A program made the translations under genes and the position numbers. A stretch of DNA of 64,000 nucleotides from contig NC_135251.1 in assembly GCF_964204865.1 (NCBI RefSeq), forward strand, positions 14,260,001-14,324,000. The letters run 5' to 3'. This stretch comes from Styela clava. Taxonomy: Eukaryota; Chordata; Ascidiacea; Stolidobranchia; Styelidae. The notes below the pieces were generated by a model. The model did not search any database. It saw only the letters and a program-made list of their open reading frames with translations, and had not been told where the DNA came from. Position 1 is the first letter of the stretch; each line of letters opens with the position of its first letter. Below are positions 38,155-51,800 of the stretch, piece by piece.

Positions 38155-38240
38155 CCGGCACTTTTTCGGGAGTGTACCAATCTCCTTCATTCTCGTCGTC
38201 CTTATATGCCAACCAGTATCCAACTTCCGTGTATTTAGTT
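38155..38240 (-). other. Possible further upstream exon of the FN3-like gene
   Basis: A minus-strand frame reads VGYWLAYKDDENEGDWYT then PEKVPVPEYYR before a GT donor (ATG|gtgaga). The composition and Trp/Tyr spacing look like a beta-sandwich exon. Its phase does not fit the exon at 37538-37737, so an intermediate exon would be needed. Tentative. Confidence 0.35.
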
Positions 38241-38907
38241 TTTCTTTTAAATCAATAGAAGAAACACGTATTCATAATTTATATAGAAGCTATCCGCTGC
38301 GTGATGTGAGAGTGTTTGAGAATCAAGGAGAGTATTTCTCAGCTTTTATTGGAATAGGGTGTGAAAACTGCACTATCTGTTTCGAACCCTAACATATTGT
38401 TACAGACGTCAATGATAAATTAAGCAACGAAACATCGTTAAAAATACGCATGAATGAAATATTGAAACGAAGCAAGTTTATTTTCTATAAAAATGGTTCT
38501 CGATATTAGCAATTAACATTGAGTCACGGTTTTACATCAGGTAGGTATTCTTAAATGAGATTAAATTTCAGACTTGCGGATATATACAATGGATTCCACT
38601 GGACAATAAGTTTAGAAACCCCTGATACATAATAAGTTGTAAACTGTCATTGTCTGTCATAATCTATGGATGGTGTATTTAATATTTTTGTTTCCATACG
38701 GGAACGATATTGTTGTTAGATAGATAAACTCTATGTAATTATGCGTAAAAGGACATGAAATAGGTACTGCTCAATAAATTGTTTAGAATTGCGGTCACGT
38801 GACAAAATATCTTTCACTGCCTGCGAGTTAGTGGGATTCGAATTTATATAATGTGATCTTAAAAATAGCCGTGTCAACTCGTTAATTACTGAAACGCAGA
38901 AATGATT

Positions 38908-39213
38908 TTAACACCAGTTCACTAACTTTTTCAAGTAATTTTTAAACGCGTTAAATGTTTCCAATGTGGGTGTATGTAACTGCACCAATCCTTCTCCTTG
39001 CTCACGACAAAATTCGTGAATTTCGGTTCCCTCATTTTTCAATCTACGATGGTGATAAAATCGCATTTCCGCAGATTCAAGGAGTATAGATTCAAATGGA
39101 AGACCTGAATATAATAGATGGCGGTTTGAGTGGATTACATCAAAAGAAACCTTTGTAATTGAAATAATTTTTTGTAGTGATAGCTCCAATGGGATTTTCC
39201 GAAAAGTCAGCAA
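38908..39213 (-). other. Unassigned open frame, possible terminal exon
   Basis: Open for about 110 codons up to TAA, with a plausible acceptor at about 39246 (tttgttcttgcttgtaaag). The composition is protein-like: Leu-rich at the start, then ESAEMRFYHHRRLKNEGTEI and a helical end (FKNYLKKLVNWC). I do not recognise it, and no partner exon was found. It could be the last exon of another minus-strand gene or a chance frame. Confidence 0.25.
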
Positions 39214-40531
39214 TATAATTGGTTTGACATTTGAGCTTTACAAGCAAGAACAAACTTTTACAAACAAACACCAATATCGTTTAGTCTATAGTTTATACAT
39301 CTTTTATTTTTTCAACTTTTTCCAAGATAGACATAATTTAATAGTGCTCTCACCAAAATAGTTTTACTCTTTAGTCTTTATGTGTAAACAAACAAAAAAG
39401 TCTAACCTTGTTGGGCGAGGATGTATGTCATATTTCTGTACCATATAAAGAAGACGATTGCATAGTCTCGTAAATTCATTTTTTAATTTATAAATACCCT
39501 AGTTTTATATAAGGAGTGACAGAGAAATGTAGGCGTGCAAGGTGAGAAATAAAAAATGAAATCAGTGAACTAATAACTGAGTAATTGTCACTTTATGGTA
39601 CTTCATTTGTCTTACCACAGCCTCTCACCAGTTTAATCGCTAGGATAACTTTTATACTTTTTCGGAGGTCATTAGGGAGTAGTCGCTATCGTATTTAGGT
39701 TCCTACACGTGCTACAAACGTATAACGTTACTGGTAAATGCATCCCAAAAATTTGTGTATCTTCGGAAAATTCCCCACGTTTTACAGGTCTTGGGTAAAC
39801 TAATTCGGTACTAGCCTGTTACGACTTACGAATTCCCAGAGAGACCCAACAAAGAATCAGAATTATTCCATCCCCAACTAAAGGTAACATTACCAAGTTG
39901 TGTTCAATATTATAGTGTGTTCCAAATTAGAATTTCTAATAGAAAGGCATATCTTCTCATACAGGGCGAAGTACACCTAGGCCAGGATTGGATTGATATG
40001 AATAATTAATAAAATTTCCTCACTGTCGCATACTCTAGTATCGTATTCCTGCCTTTCATTAATGCAAGACCCCGCCATAGCCATAGCCACACTATACTAT
40101 TTTGAACAGCATCCTCAAGCTTATCCAGGTCGAGGACTGAGTTTACACCATTCTGTCGCACTGTTCTGGTGGTACTTCTTTCGTTCATCGAATCCAAATC
40201 ATTTTTAAATCGTAGATAAACAAATATAATTATTGAGTCCAAGTGTAAGTTTGTTACGTGATATTAATGCTGTTGCAAAAGAAAACTTTTCAACATAAAT
40301 TCAATAATTAATATTGAATTACAATAGATTTACCATTGAATTTAAAAATGAGAAACTGGCAACGCCAGTATTGATGAATCCAAGCAAGATAAAAGTGGCT
40401 ATTATACGTCACACAAGTTAATAATAAAACACATGTTTTCCCCCCATGTGACGGAGTCTAGTTTTGCATAACAGGCGTGATCGGACGTGGTGGATCGGGT
40501 ATCAAACACGGGGATTCGTTAAATTCGAGTA

Positions 40532-40919
40532 CAGCGAGTCCTCGACTCTCGATGTTGTTCCGTTCTCGAGACGGGGTGTAACCACAGAGATATATAAATG
40601 TTCAGTGGGTGTAACCCGAATTTCAGTGTAAGTCGGAACATTATACTGTATACAGTACATAAATTACTCTATACATATCGTACTGTATTGTAAAGTATGG
40701 TACTGTAATAAAATGTACAAATAATGCAAAAAAGTACTTTATTAAAAAAACAGAAAACAATTCGATATCACATGAATAAAAGCAAATTCTGTACAGTACA
40801 GTACTATCTTTTATATTTTTTATGGAGTGTGTTTGTAACCTCGGAACAGCGTTATGGATCTCGCGTTTGTAACCTCGAAACGGCGTAAGTCGCGAACGTC
40901 GTAACCCGAGGACTCCCTG
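40532..40919. mobile_element. pogo/Tc1-mariner-like MITE, 388 bp, TA target site
   Basis: Ends CAGCGAGTCCTCG and CGAGGACTCCCTG are inverted repeats. Subterminal sequence (gtaacc..cgaacggc repeats) is partly inverted too. TA dinucleotides flank both sides (40530-40531 and 40920-40921). CAGTGAGTCCTCG-type ends are typical of pogo/Tigger-like families. The interior is AT-rich with no transposase. Confidence 0.88.
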
Positions 40920-42180
40920 TAATTACCAACTCACACTGCTCTTATGAAATAAATCAGCATGTTTGAAGTCCAAATATCGACAAGCAGACTTGAAAATATT
41001 TTTAAAATGAAGAAGCCCTTTCAGACTAAAAATATTACGATTCGGCACTTGCGGCGCCCTTATACTGCTTATTGACAGTTGATAAATCAACGCCTATCTC
41101 CATGTTTGTATTTTTATAGCTTTTGTGTGTATTGTACACGAAATCCTGGTAACGTATCCTGTCTGAGGTTTCGTGTCAATTGTGTGTAGCTTGAAAAGGC
41201 TTTCACTTCAAAAAATAAAGACTGTCAATGAAAAATTGATCTTCGAACGTTGAATGTAGATAATATACGTGACTAAGAGTGAACCGTAACGAAACCAAGC
41301 CATGTATATTACACCGCGAAGTGGTTCAACTGACCGTGACATCGCTTTTTGGGGTCAGTAGAGGCTGTATCAAACGTATTTTATCGATGGGCTCCTTAAG
41401 CAATATCGCCATTGAATTTTTACTCATGCTTTCATACATCCGCAGTTATTTTAATCCAAAAGTAGTTTAACGTAATTGATAGTATTCAGTATGCGGGGTG
41501 AAATTGTAGCAATACATCGGCTTCGACATTTTAACAATATCCGATTGCCTATATCGCCGGTCGATATTTAAAATTAGTGTGGAAGTGAAAAAATATTCAG
41601 CGTTACAGGTAGGAATAAGCAAATCAAAAATGTATAAGATTGGTGCCATTTAAATTTATAACACATGTATTTTCATCTAACATTTTATTGTAGGGATCGG
41701 ATCAGATGTAGGATGTTTCACGTATATAAATCTCGATTTTGCCAATATAAAAGATGGACTGAAACAATTTCCCAAAAACAGTTTTTTGGTTGACTTGATA
41801 AGATAAGTAAATGTTTTCCGAATATATTAGCTAGTCTGTCCGAGTTAATAACTGTCATAAAATTCATCTACAAACGCTCTTCTGATAAATGAAGTAAATA
41901 AGAAAGCATTTTCACCATTCAAGCATCTTGCCTCCCACTGTTTTATGACGCGAAGAAGTCATTGTTTACCAGCGGCAAATGTACGCGGATGGTCCTCAAA
42001 CCAGTCATAAACCTAACGTCGTAACGAGAGGGTCGGGAGGGCTTATCTTGTGACGACATTTTCAATTTGTCGCGATGTGACGAAAATTACAGCGAAAAAC
42101 GCGGTCGTTTTTGAGGAGAGTTTATTTTATTCAACCTGTTTTAAATGTAAATAATTTTTCGGTTGTTCAGTGAGAACAAA

Positions 42181-42264
42181 ATGTCTTCAAATTGTTATGA
42201 AATCACCTTGGCGTGTAAAGGAGTCTCTGATGCAAGTGAAGTTTGTAAATTAGGGCATATATAA
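42181..42264 (+). other. Short 27-codon frame after a promoter-like block
   Basis: ATG at 42181 begins MSSNCYEITLACKGVSDASE and stops at TAA after GHI. A CpG-containing block lies directly upstream. It might be an alternative first exon or an upstream open frame related to KIF28, but no splice link was found. Low confidence. Confidence 0.2.
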
Positions 42265-42805
42265 TATATGTATTATGCAAAGTATATATTAGTTTCAATT
42301 TTTGTTGTTCTAATGCTCACGACTTAAATAATGTATGACGATAAAATAGAAAACAATGGCCGAGACGGACAACTACTAAATTTTCGATCGTAGAAATATG
42401 GAAACTTGGGTGACAATTGTTTTTTCTGTATTTATTCTCCCACAAACCAGTAATTTTCGTGTCTGCTTTTGTCCTAGTTGAATTCAATATTGTTTTTGAT
42501 TGGTGGTGATAGCAATAGCATATTGTTCCTAACACAAATTAGCGAAAACAATAGCCCGACAAATAGTTCGTGGAATTGGGTACAGAGGTTTGTTTACAAT
42601 AACGCGTCGTACGCGGTGATTAATCAAAGGCTATTGTTTGTATCATTAACAGAATCTGATAGCTAGATATTAATACCAAAATGGTTTAAAGTCGAAACAT
42701 TATTTCACGCAATACACTACAAGTGAAGGAGCAAATAAATTTAGAATTCAGTGAGGCATTATAGCGTTTAAGCGATCCTGCCACCATAAAGATACCAAGT
42801 TCAGG

Positions 42806-45800
42806 ATGCCGGGAGAAAATGTGAAAGTAGCGGTTCGAGTTCGCCCCTTCAATCAGGTACATGTCACGCTTGTTTTATTTATTTCATATGGAAAATATTG
42901 CTGTTATATTACCAACTTCATAATCATAATAAGAATTTTCTATGGTTTTATTTTGAAGATTATTTTTACTCTTTAATCTCACGTATCCTTTACATTCTGC
43001 GATAATATGATGTATGCCTAAGTGAATATTTGGTATTTCATTGAGCATGAGTAATTCTAAATGTGCATTAAACGGAATCTCTATTGAAGTAGTGACGTCG
43101 ATATTATTCTGTCTTTATATTGTATTTAACTCTAGTAAAATATAGGTATATTAGGTCACTAAAATATCACATGCACTTTGGTCAGTTGTCCAAATACGTA
43201 AGTCCAGTATAAGTCAAGCATTTATTGACATTTCGTACCTCTTGTCAAAGCACTGACAACGCATATATATAAATTCCAATAATCATTTAATTACACTCGG
43301 TTATTGAAATAGAAAAACGATCCGCATATTGTTATAACGTTTTTCGTGGGGAATCAACGACACGGAAATAACGCGGAATCGCGGGTTTTTATTTTGTTTG
43401 GTATTTTAATAATGACAGAATGAAGGCGTGCTGTAAAAAAATATGGTTAAATTTGCGCATTTTAATGGAATGTTATACGGAATCGCCCCGAACACGGTAT
43501 TTGATATTGTTTCACGTAGATCGATTCTCAAATTTAAAAAACATAGCCTATCCGAATTTTCACATCATGGTGAGATATTCGTTAGATGAAGCCGCGTATT
43601 GGAACAGCGTGTCTGATATACAGTCAATTACAGTTATTTACAAATTTATCTTAAATTGCAGCTAATTATCGTAGTTTTATTATTAATTAGTCAATAAATC
43701 TCGCGTCATCGAGTAAAGAGAAATTATCAAGAAAATTCACAACACATTATTGACGCAATAAAACAATAGGAGCCAAATTGAAAATGTGGTCTGACGAGTG
43801 GCGCTTGTTGGCCACTTCGAATTGTGTGAATGGGGCTTAATCACGACGGGGATTTCGATAGAGATCGCGCGGGTCCTCTAACAAGCGAAAGTGTTATTCT
43901 CAAGCGGAAAATATTTCTATAGAGATCTCGAATGAACCGGTTTGTGTCGTCATCGACTGAATCACAAAATGTACCGAATTATTTGAATACACAGCTTGAC
44001 AGGCGTTGTTTACGAAACGAATTACAAAGACGCTATGTGTGCGTATTCTATAGTCAAATCCCACGTTCGCTTCCACATTACGGCGACCAAGTGAACTAAC
44101 AAATAAATAATATTACGTCACACACACGGGCCATTAAACAAAGTATTCTGATTCATTCGAAATGTAACTTGTCAACATAAATAGTTTAAAAATGATTATG
44201 CTGTTATACTCACAAATTTTATATAATGTTACTTGTCATTTTTAAAGATATGTTTCCAGCGACATTTTCTTCAACTATCGTATTATTTTTATACGGGTAC
44301 ATCCCTCTTCCTGTAAGTCGCAAAAGCAGTTTTATCTAGTTGTTTAAAATAAACCATACGATAAAGTAAATTTGCTTTTCTCGTGGAAAACAATATTTGC
44401 ACTTTTACTCAGCACGTAACGGTGACTTACTGACTTCATTTACATTCGGATTTGATAATCTCGGATAATTAAATATTCATTAAACATTGATATTTTATGT
44501 GACCTTGAGCATGTTAAAGGCGTCCATTTGAGATAGTAAAAACTTATTGGGAATCTAGGCTGTCGGGACCCCGAATTACCCTTATCTTAAGTCTTTGTGG
44601 ACGCTTAAACAACGGTATACACCAAAACGCAACAGTTCTTGGAAAAAGATTACATTCTACAGAATAGAAGTGTTGAGAAAAATTATGATTGCAATAAAAA
44701 TTTTCCATAACTTAAGGTGATGATGAATGGTGGGCCAAAGAAAAATCTAGGTATTGTCGAATGCAAGTAAAATTATCAAAATTTTTGTCGGCTCAAATTT
44801 ATTTTATTTAATTCAAATATTTTAATTCGTTGTTCGTTTAGTATGCAAATCTTCACATATAAGTGTTCTGTTATGTTTTTCTGTTGCTAAGCAACGAAAT
44901 TAACTTTACTCTCAAGTATTGTCACAACTAAGTACTCGCCCAGATTTGTACTCATTGTATCTTTTGTTAAATGTACTCAATACACAAGTTCAACATCTTT
45001 AGCAATACAGTATAGGTATACTATTTGCGCAAAAGATTTGAAAGTCTACAGATTTAAGGTTTACTTTAACCCTAATATAGACTCCATCGATAGCAAATTA
45101 GAAACGAGGGTAAGATAATACTTTTTTCATCAAAGAGTTAATCTTACTTATCGCCTTTTTATCAAAACAAAATTACGTAAGCCCTCTTGAGAACTTTAAT
45201 GTGTAACTAACCAAGCTGAGATTGAACGAAATCGCGTTATAGAACCAAAATGACTTCATAGGCGAAATTTGGACACTAGACCTCCGTGTTTACTTTACAT
45301 TTTATATTATTTGATTGTCCAGTTTCTGACCATTCGAGGAATGTTTATTTAGTGTTCCGTATGTCCAGTATGAATTCCTGGCAATAAGGCAAACTTTCTA
45401 TCGCCTCCCATCGACCTTTTGGATAAATAAATTATCGTTCAAAGTAGTTCGTAATGGGAAAAAGTGATTTGCGTGATAAGACGTAAATACGTCATGATGT
45501 ATTTGCTTCCTATTTACATCTGAGTATGTGTCACGTATTCACGCTTATATTTGGTAAAAAATGGGAACAAGTCTTGGCTATTTTCCCACTATTGATGTTA
45601 AAAATGCGCAAATTGACATAATTCCACCGTGTGGTGACATATGATTCAACAAACGACCGCGAAAATTGTCCATTCGCGCTTTCCAAATTTAAATTATAGT
45701 TGTATTTGGAATTCACCCGATAGGGGTTATTGACCTGCCGTAACCGTTGAAAAGTAAATGATGTAAAACACATCAAAAGAGAAAGATTTTTGAATTGTAT

Positions 45801-48800
45801 CGTAGACATCTGCGCCATACTCGTATTTTAGGAAATTATTTCTATAATTAATCAATTTCTAAATAATAATTATTTCTGATCTAGAGGGAAATTGATGCCA
45901 ATTCAAAATGTGTTATTCAAATGGACGGTGGATCAACCACCATAACCAATCCACACACTGGAGAAAAGAAAACGTTCACGTTTGACCATTCTTATTGGTC
46001 CCACGATGGCTACAATGAAAGAAGTGATTCTATGTTGGTCCCTGAGAATGAAACCAGCGTATATGCTGATCAGGTATAATTTTAAACACTGAATGGAGTG
46101 TCTTTCAATTTAGGGAAATCAATCCAAATAAAAAATATCGTTCATTTTGCATACATGGCTTGTATTGAAGTAACTCAATTTCATAAAATACATACCATAA
46201 TTAGCATTTTAGCGGTTATGGAGTGTCTGTACACCCCTGCCTTGTGTAACTTTCTAGAAATTAAATGTTACAGTTTTAGTATATACCAATTCCGTTCCTC
46301 TCATTTGCATAAAATTTTCCAGCAATGCGTCTTCAATCAACTAGGACGCCAAGTTCTTGACAATGCCTGGGAAGGATATAACTCTACATTGTTCGCATAC
46401 GGACAGACAGGAAGCGGGAAAAGTTATTCGATGCTTGGGTATTTTGATTTTCCATTTTACCGTCATTGAAGATAATCATGTATGAAGCATATATGAATCG
46501 TACTTTACTTACGCAAATATGTATGGGACAAACGTATTAAACTCAATTTGTAATAAATGACGAAAAGTGTTTTTATCGGCACAATAAATTTTTGATTTGG
46601 TGGTTTGCTTTCGTTATCATCAACAACAATGTATGTTGAAACTAAAATTGAATAGAATAATAAATTGTCATGGGATGGAATTTAAATAAATAAATAAAGT
46701 ATTCCTCCTGGAACCACCTAAATACAGTCATTTTCACATAACGTCACATTTTTATGAACTGTCCAAATATTGCTTTTCTGATAAAATCTTCCCGCTCCAT
46801 CTGAAATTATCAGTAAAATTGTATTCAGTTGCAATGCACGTTAAGAACGGTACGTTAAAATGGGTAATATATCTCAACATACAATAAAAATACGGAGCAA
46901 GCGATATATTTATGTCAACCTTGCCATTTTTGTTTATTGAAATGCAATATATAATGACTTTTGGAATAAAAAGGTTATCTATCAATTTCAATAGTATATT
47001 TTATAAGGTAGCCTATATAGGCAAGTAACGCAAGATTTCATTTATACGTATGAAGGTATATAACTAATCAGAAAAGAGATTTTATAGAACTTTTTTAATT
47101 TTATTTCTCTTATCTCTCATTCGCCTATTTTTTTTTCTAGATATGGGACAAACAAAGGTATTGTGCCAATCGCTTGCGGAGAACTTTTCAAAGCAATTGA
47201 TTCGGCTGATAAATCAAATGGAAAACAAATGCAGGTGGGCTAACGAAACACATATAAGCTGAACTTATATTTTGTACTTAAAATAATAATAAAATGCCAA
47301 ATGTACATAAATGAATTATGCTTTTTTTTATAATAACACCCAATTATCAATACAGGGTCATATTTCTGGAATACACCAGGATTGCGATAGAAATACTTTC
47401 TGAAAATTAATGAATTAACGCATTTGTAGAAACATTGAATAAGATAATCACTTCGTTTTGATTTATTACAATCTTTCAGCCCACTGCGGCGCCTCAAAAA
47501 CTTTTTGTATTCCGAATTACAAATCTCTGTACCAAATTGCTGTAAATCATCATATGTAAACCTTCGAAATCTTAGTGTCAGAATTCGTTTTGAACAATTA
47601 TATATGACCTGTATATTGACATTTGTTTGTGTAGTCACACGTTTTCCTACGCCACTTAAATTTTACTATTTTATGAGCGACATGAGGAAAATGGTATAGG
47701 AATAACTTTTTCATGTTATCATATTGTACTTCGCAATTTTCCAGGTTACTTTCAGTATGCTTGAAATATACAATGAGCATGTTCGAGATTTGTTGACAAA
47801 CAATACAAAAGCGATACCCGGTGGACTAAAGGTTTGATACTAATGTTGACACGATTACAATTTCCTCATCATTAATTACCATTTATGGGTAACCAGATCA
47901 GAAAAACCTATCATGTAATGTCTTATGTTCCATATTTTTGAGAAATATACTTGAGTCACTGTCGCTTTTCGGTTATGGCTTCCTCTACCCTAGTTTCCAA
48001 GGCTAAATAGTTTTTCTCTTCCTCGAAATAAATATAAAAATCTAATTTTTGACACTAATATTTGCTTATTTTTGATATACTAGTTTTGCTGTATTTGACA
48101 CCGATTTCCCTGAGTTTTATAGTGTATTTCGCAAATTTCACGAGCGAACATAAAATTTATAATTGGTTTTGATCTTGGTATCGTTTACTTCTCGGTTATT
48201 TTTCTTCGTACGGGCGACCTTGAAAAACAACATTTGGAACATATTCTAGAGAGAACATAACCTCCATGTAACTTCCATGTAAAGCGTCTTAGATTACTCA
48301 AACTTTTAGGTACAATCATGCCCCCACTAAAGTTCAAGTGTTTATAATTTTCTTCGTTTTCGTTGAAGTAATTAGGAAATTCATGGGTTCTGTTTTTAGG
48401 TCAACCTGTACGACTCCCTCCTTTTCTGAACTACAAACAAAAATCCGTTGATATGTGAAAAGCTACCATTCTTTATATAAAATTTCCGGTTTAGACATGT
48501 CTACTTAATTGTTTACTCACTGAGATTCGAAGCCTAGATCCGCAACTAGCATTGACAGCACAAGTCCAGAGTTCTCAACCACAAATATATATCAACCACT
48601 GTCTTTTATTTTTACAAGATAATATTTTGGGGCTCCCGAAGTATGCGAACCAAGATGGCGGACATCGGAATGTAATATGTGTACTAGGTTAGGGTTAGGC
48701 CATAATTTTTTTCCAATTTTCCTTATTTTAGTCCTATTATCAGTTCGAAGACTAGCCAAGAGCCTCCCGTAGTATTTATACCTAAAATTATGGCCTAACC

Positions 48801-51800
48801 CTAACCTAGTACACATATTACATTCCGATGTCCGCCATCTTGGTTCGCATACTTCGGGAGCACCAATATTTTATTTAAATTTGGCCTGAATTCTAGGTCA
48901 GACAAGACCGCAATCAATCATTTTACGTTCCTGATTTGAAACAACTTCCATGTCGAGATTACAAAGCAATAGAAAGGTTAATGGAACAAGGAACAATCAA
49001 TAGAACAACTGCTTCTACGAATATGAATGCAACAAGCAGTAGATCCCATATGGTCATAACAATTAAATTTAAGCAGGTGAGAAATGGAAATATAACATGA
49101 CTATTGTTATATGAAAGGGTATATTTCTAGAAAACAAATGTTTGACGAGAAATGAATCACTTTGATTTATATTATATAATTTGCAAGAACCCCCCAAAAA
49201 ATAAAATAATAAATTTATGAATAAATAAAAATATTAAGACCCAGAATAGATTGAACATATCCTCAAGAGAACATCAAAGTCTTTTTAAATTACTCAACTT
49301 TTTGGGTACAACCAAACACTCGTAGATGTTCAAAGGTTGAATACATTTTCTTCATTCTTGTACAAGTAATTAAGAAATTTGTGAAGTATGTTTTTTTGGG
49401 GTCACTAAGATATCGAAGTCATAAAATAATTTGAATGAAAATTGAAAATAAAATTCGGAATATAAAGAGAAAACAATCATTTATGCTGAAAATAAAAATA
49501 TGAAAACGACCAAAATAACTGAATTTACCGTATCTTGAATTAAGATAACCCAAGGAGTAGTTACGCCAATTCAATCTGTTTCTTATACTAATCAAGCCAA
49601 TTCTAACGATCTTGCATCAAAGTTCCATCAACAAAATTTGTTTATCTTTTATGTGAACATCCTGAATTGGTACAAACTGACATTGTAATCTTATTCTTAT
49701 ACATTAACAGGTATTCAACAATGATCGTGGTGAAAGTACAACAAAAACAAGCGAAATCAATTTGGTAGATTTGGCGGGAAGCGAGAGAGCAAAATCTACC
49801 GGTGCCACAGGTGAATTGTTATTTCTAAAAATAAACTAAGGTTGTAAACCTCTAAAGCACATCACATTCTTTTTTTGCACCAAAATAAATTTAACATCAT
49901 AGGAAGCTAGGTTCACATATCATAATTGAGAAATGATGCATGAGATGGATATGTTTCCCGGAGTAGAACGTTGCATTTCAAGGTTTTGGAAATTCGCATT
50001 TTTGTAAAATATAGACCTGTACAGTCAAACCTAAGAATGAAGATAAGATTACCTATAATCTGCAGCTTTGAAATTCAGACCAAAAGATGGTCTCGGGTCT
50101 GTAAACGGTAACGACACAAAGACTAAAAAAGTCCCTTTCTGAAAATTGGTCATAAGCTACTTTACTGCGGCGTATGGTACCAATTTACCATTTGATTGGC
50201 CTCCTCCGCAAAAGTCATAGAGTTACCATGATAGAGGTGGCATTGATTTTTATGGCATATAAACAATAGGTGTAATGCTAATCAAATGCAATATTTCACG
50301 GTAAGACCCATTTCCAAGTCTCCATCCTAAATTTTAAAATGGTGATAATATTACCGTAATAATATCACCATACTTTATTATTACAGGCGATCGACTCCGA
50401 GAAGGCTCAGCTATCAACGTCAGTTTATTAACGTTATCAAGTGTTATTGAAGCATTAGCTGAAGGGAATCCAAAGAAAACTATTCCTTACAGGAGTTCAG
50501 TTCTGACAAAACTACTCAAATCAGCTCTCGGTGGAAACAGTAAAACTGTGATGGTGAGCTAGGCATATTTATTTTGTAATTCTAATATAGCTTGAATCCA
50601 TTCAATACACGGAATTTGAACAGTTAGAAATTTTTTGCTATTATTTTGAAACTAAATTGATAAGATATACCAAAATTATCAAATTTCTATATTTCTCAAA
50701 TCTCAAATTCGGAGTGCTTTTACAGCGCACGGATAATTGCAAGAGAAGTAAAAATAAATTGAAAGCATATAATTCATAAGCAACAGATATATATAGATAT
50801 ATATTTGCTATACCCCAAAAGATTTTAATATAGGATCGGATTTTCATATTTATTTTGGGGAGAGGAAAGTGATAAAAAGGCTTATTCATCTTTTTCGATA
50901 TTGTTCTGGTCGGTCTTTATTTCCCATTGTATCTATTATTTTCTCGCAGATTGCAGCATTGAGTCCAGCTGATATTAATTATGAAGAAACACTTTCTACA
51001 TTACGATATGCTGATCGAGCGAAAAAAATTCAGAACAAAGCTGTTATCAACTTAAGTCCGACTGAAAAACTCATTCACGATTTGAAATCAGAAAACGCCA
51101 GATTACTTCAATTATTAGCATCTCATGCTTCTGGTGGTTCATCGGGGATGACACATGACAAAGGTGACAGAATCTCTCAAAGTGCTGTCTGTTATGTTTG
51201 GGTGCATAATACATCAAAAAATCCTTTATTCCTTCCTCAAAAACTGTTTCCATTTTTTATTCAATCTTTCATGAATCAATAAATATGATATTCCCAATTC
51301 ACATTCAGACTTTTGCACAGTTCGGATAGCTTATAATAATATGTAACAACGCTTAATAACTAAACAATATTAATAAAACCACTCCAAAAATAAATAATTT
51401 CTAAATAATAATAATTTTTTCCATAAAAACACAAAAATCCATCAAGGAGACGAATTCCTCTGCGGTTGAAAAACGTTTCATCTTGCACAACACTATTTTT
51501 AATACTTGAATTTATTATTACATCCAAAACTCTAAGTATACCCAGGCAAAGCTTTGAATAAAGATCATTCCGTCTCAATGCAAATTTTCCCATTCTTTAT
51601 TAACGTAACATATCTGTATGTTAAGATTTTATTACAGCTGACTTGGAGCATTTGATCGCTCAAAATGAAAAACAAATGAAAGAATCAACAATGTCGTGGG
51701 AACAAAAATTAGAAGATGCAAAAAGAGGATGGGAATTGGAACATGTATCCGCCTCTGATAAGATGTTCAGCAAAAATCCATATTTTCAAGTATGTTTTTA

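Larger units (their letters stand above)
38250..42805. other. Intergenic region between FN3-like gene and KIF28
   Basis: The two flanking genes diverge here, so both promoters should lie in this interval. It holds a pogo-like MITE (40532-40919), an unassigned minus-strand frame (38908-39213) and a CpG-richer block at about 41940-42180 that looks promoter-like. A 27-codon frame starting at 42181 follows that block. Otherwise it is AT-rich and without supported genes. Confidence 0.5.

Noticed and set aside
40006..40242. 78-codon minus-strand frame
   Set aside because: No splice context or family motif; probably chance or old repeat sequence.
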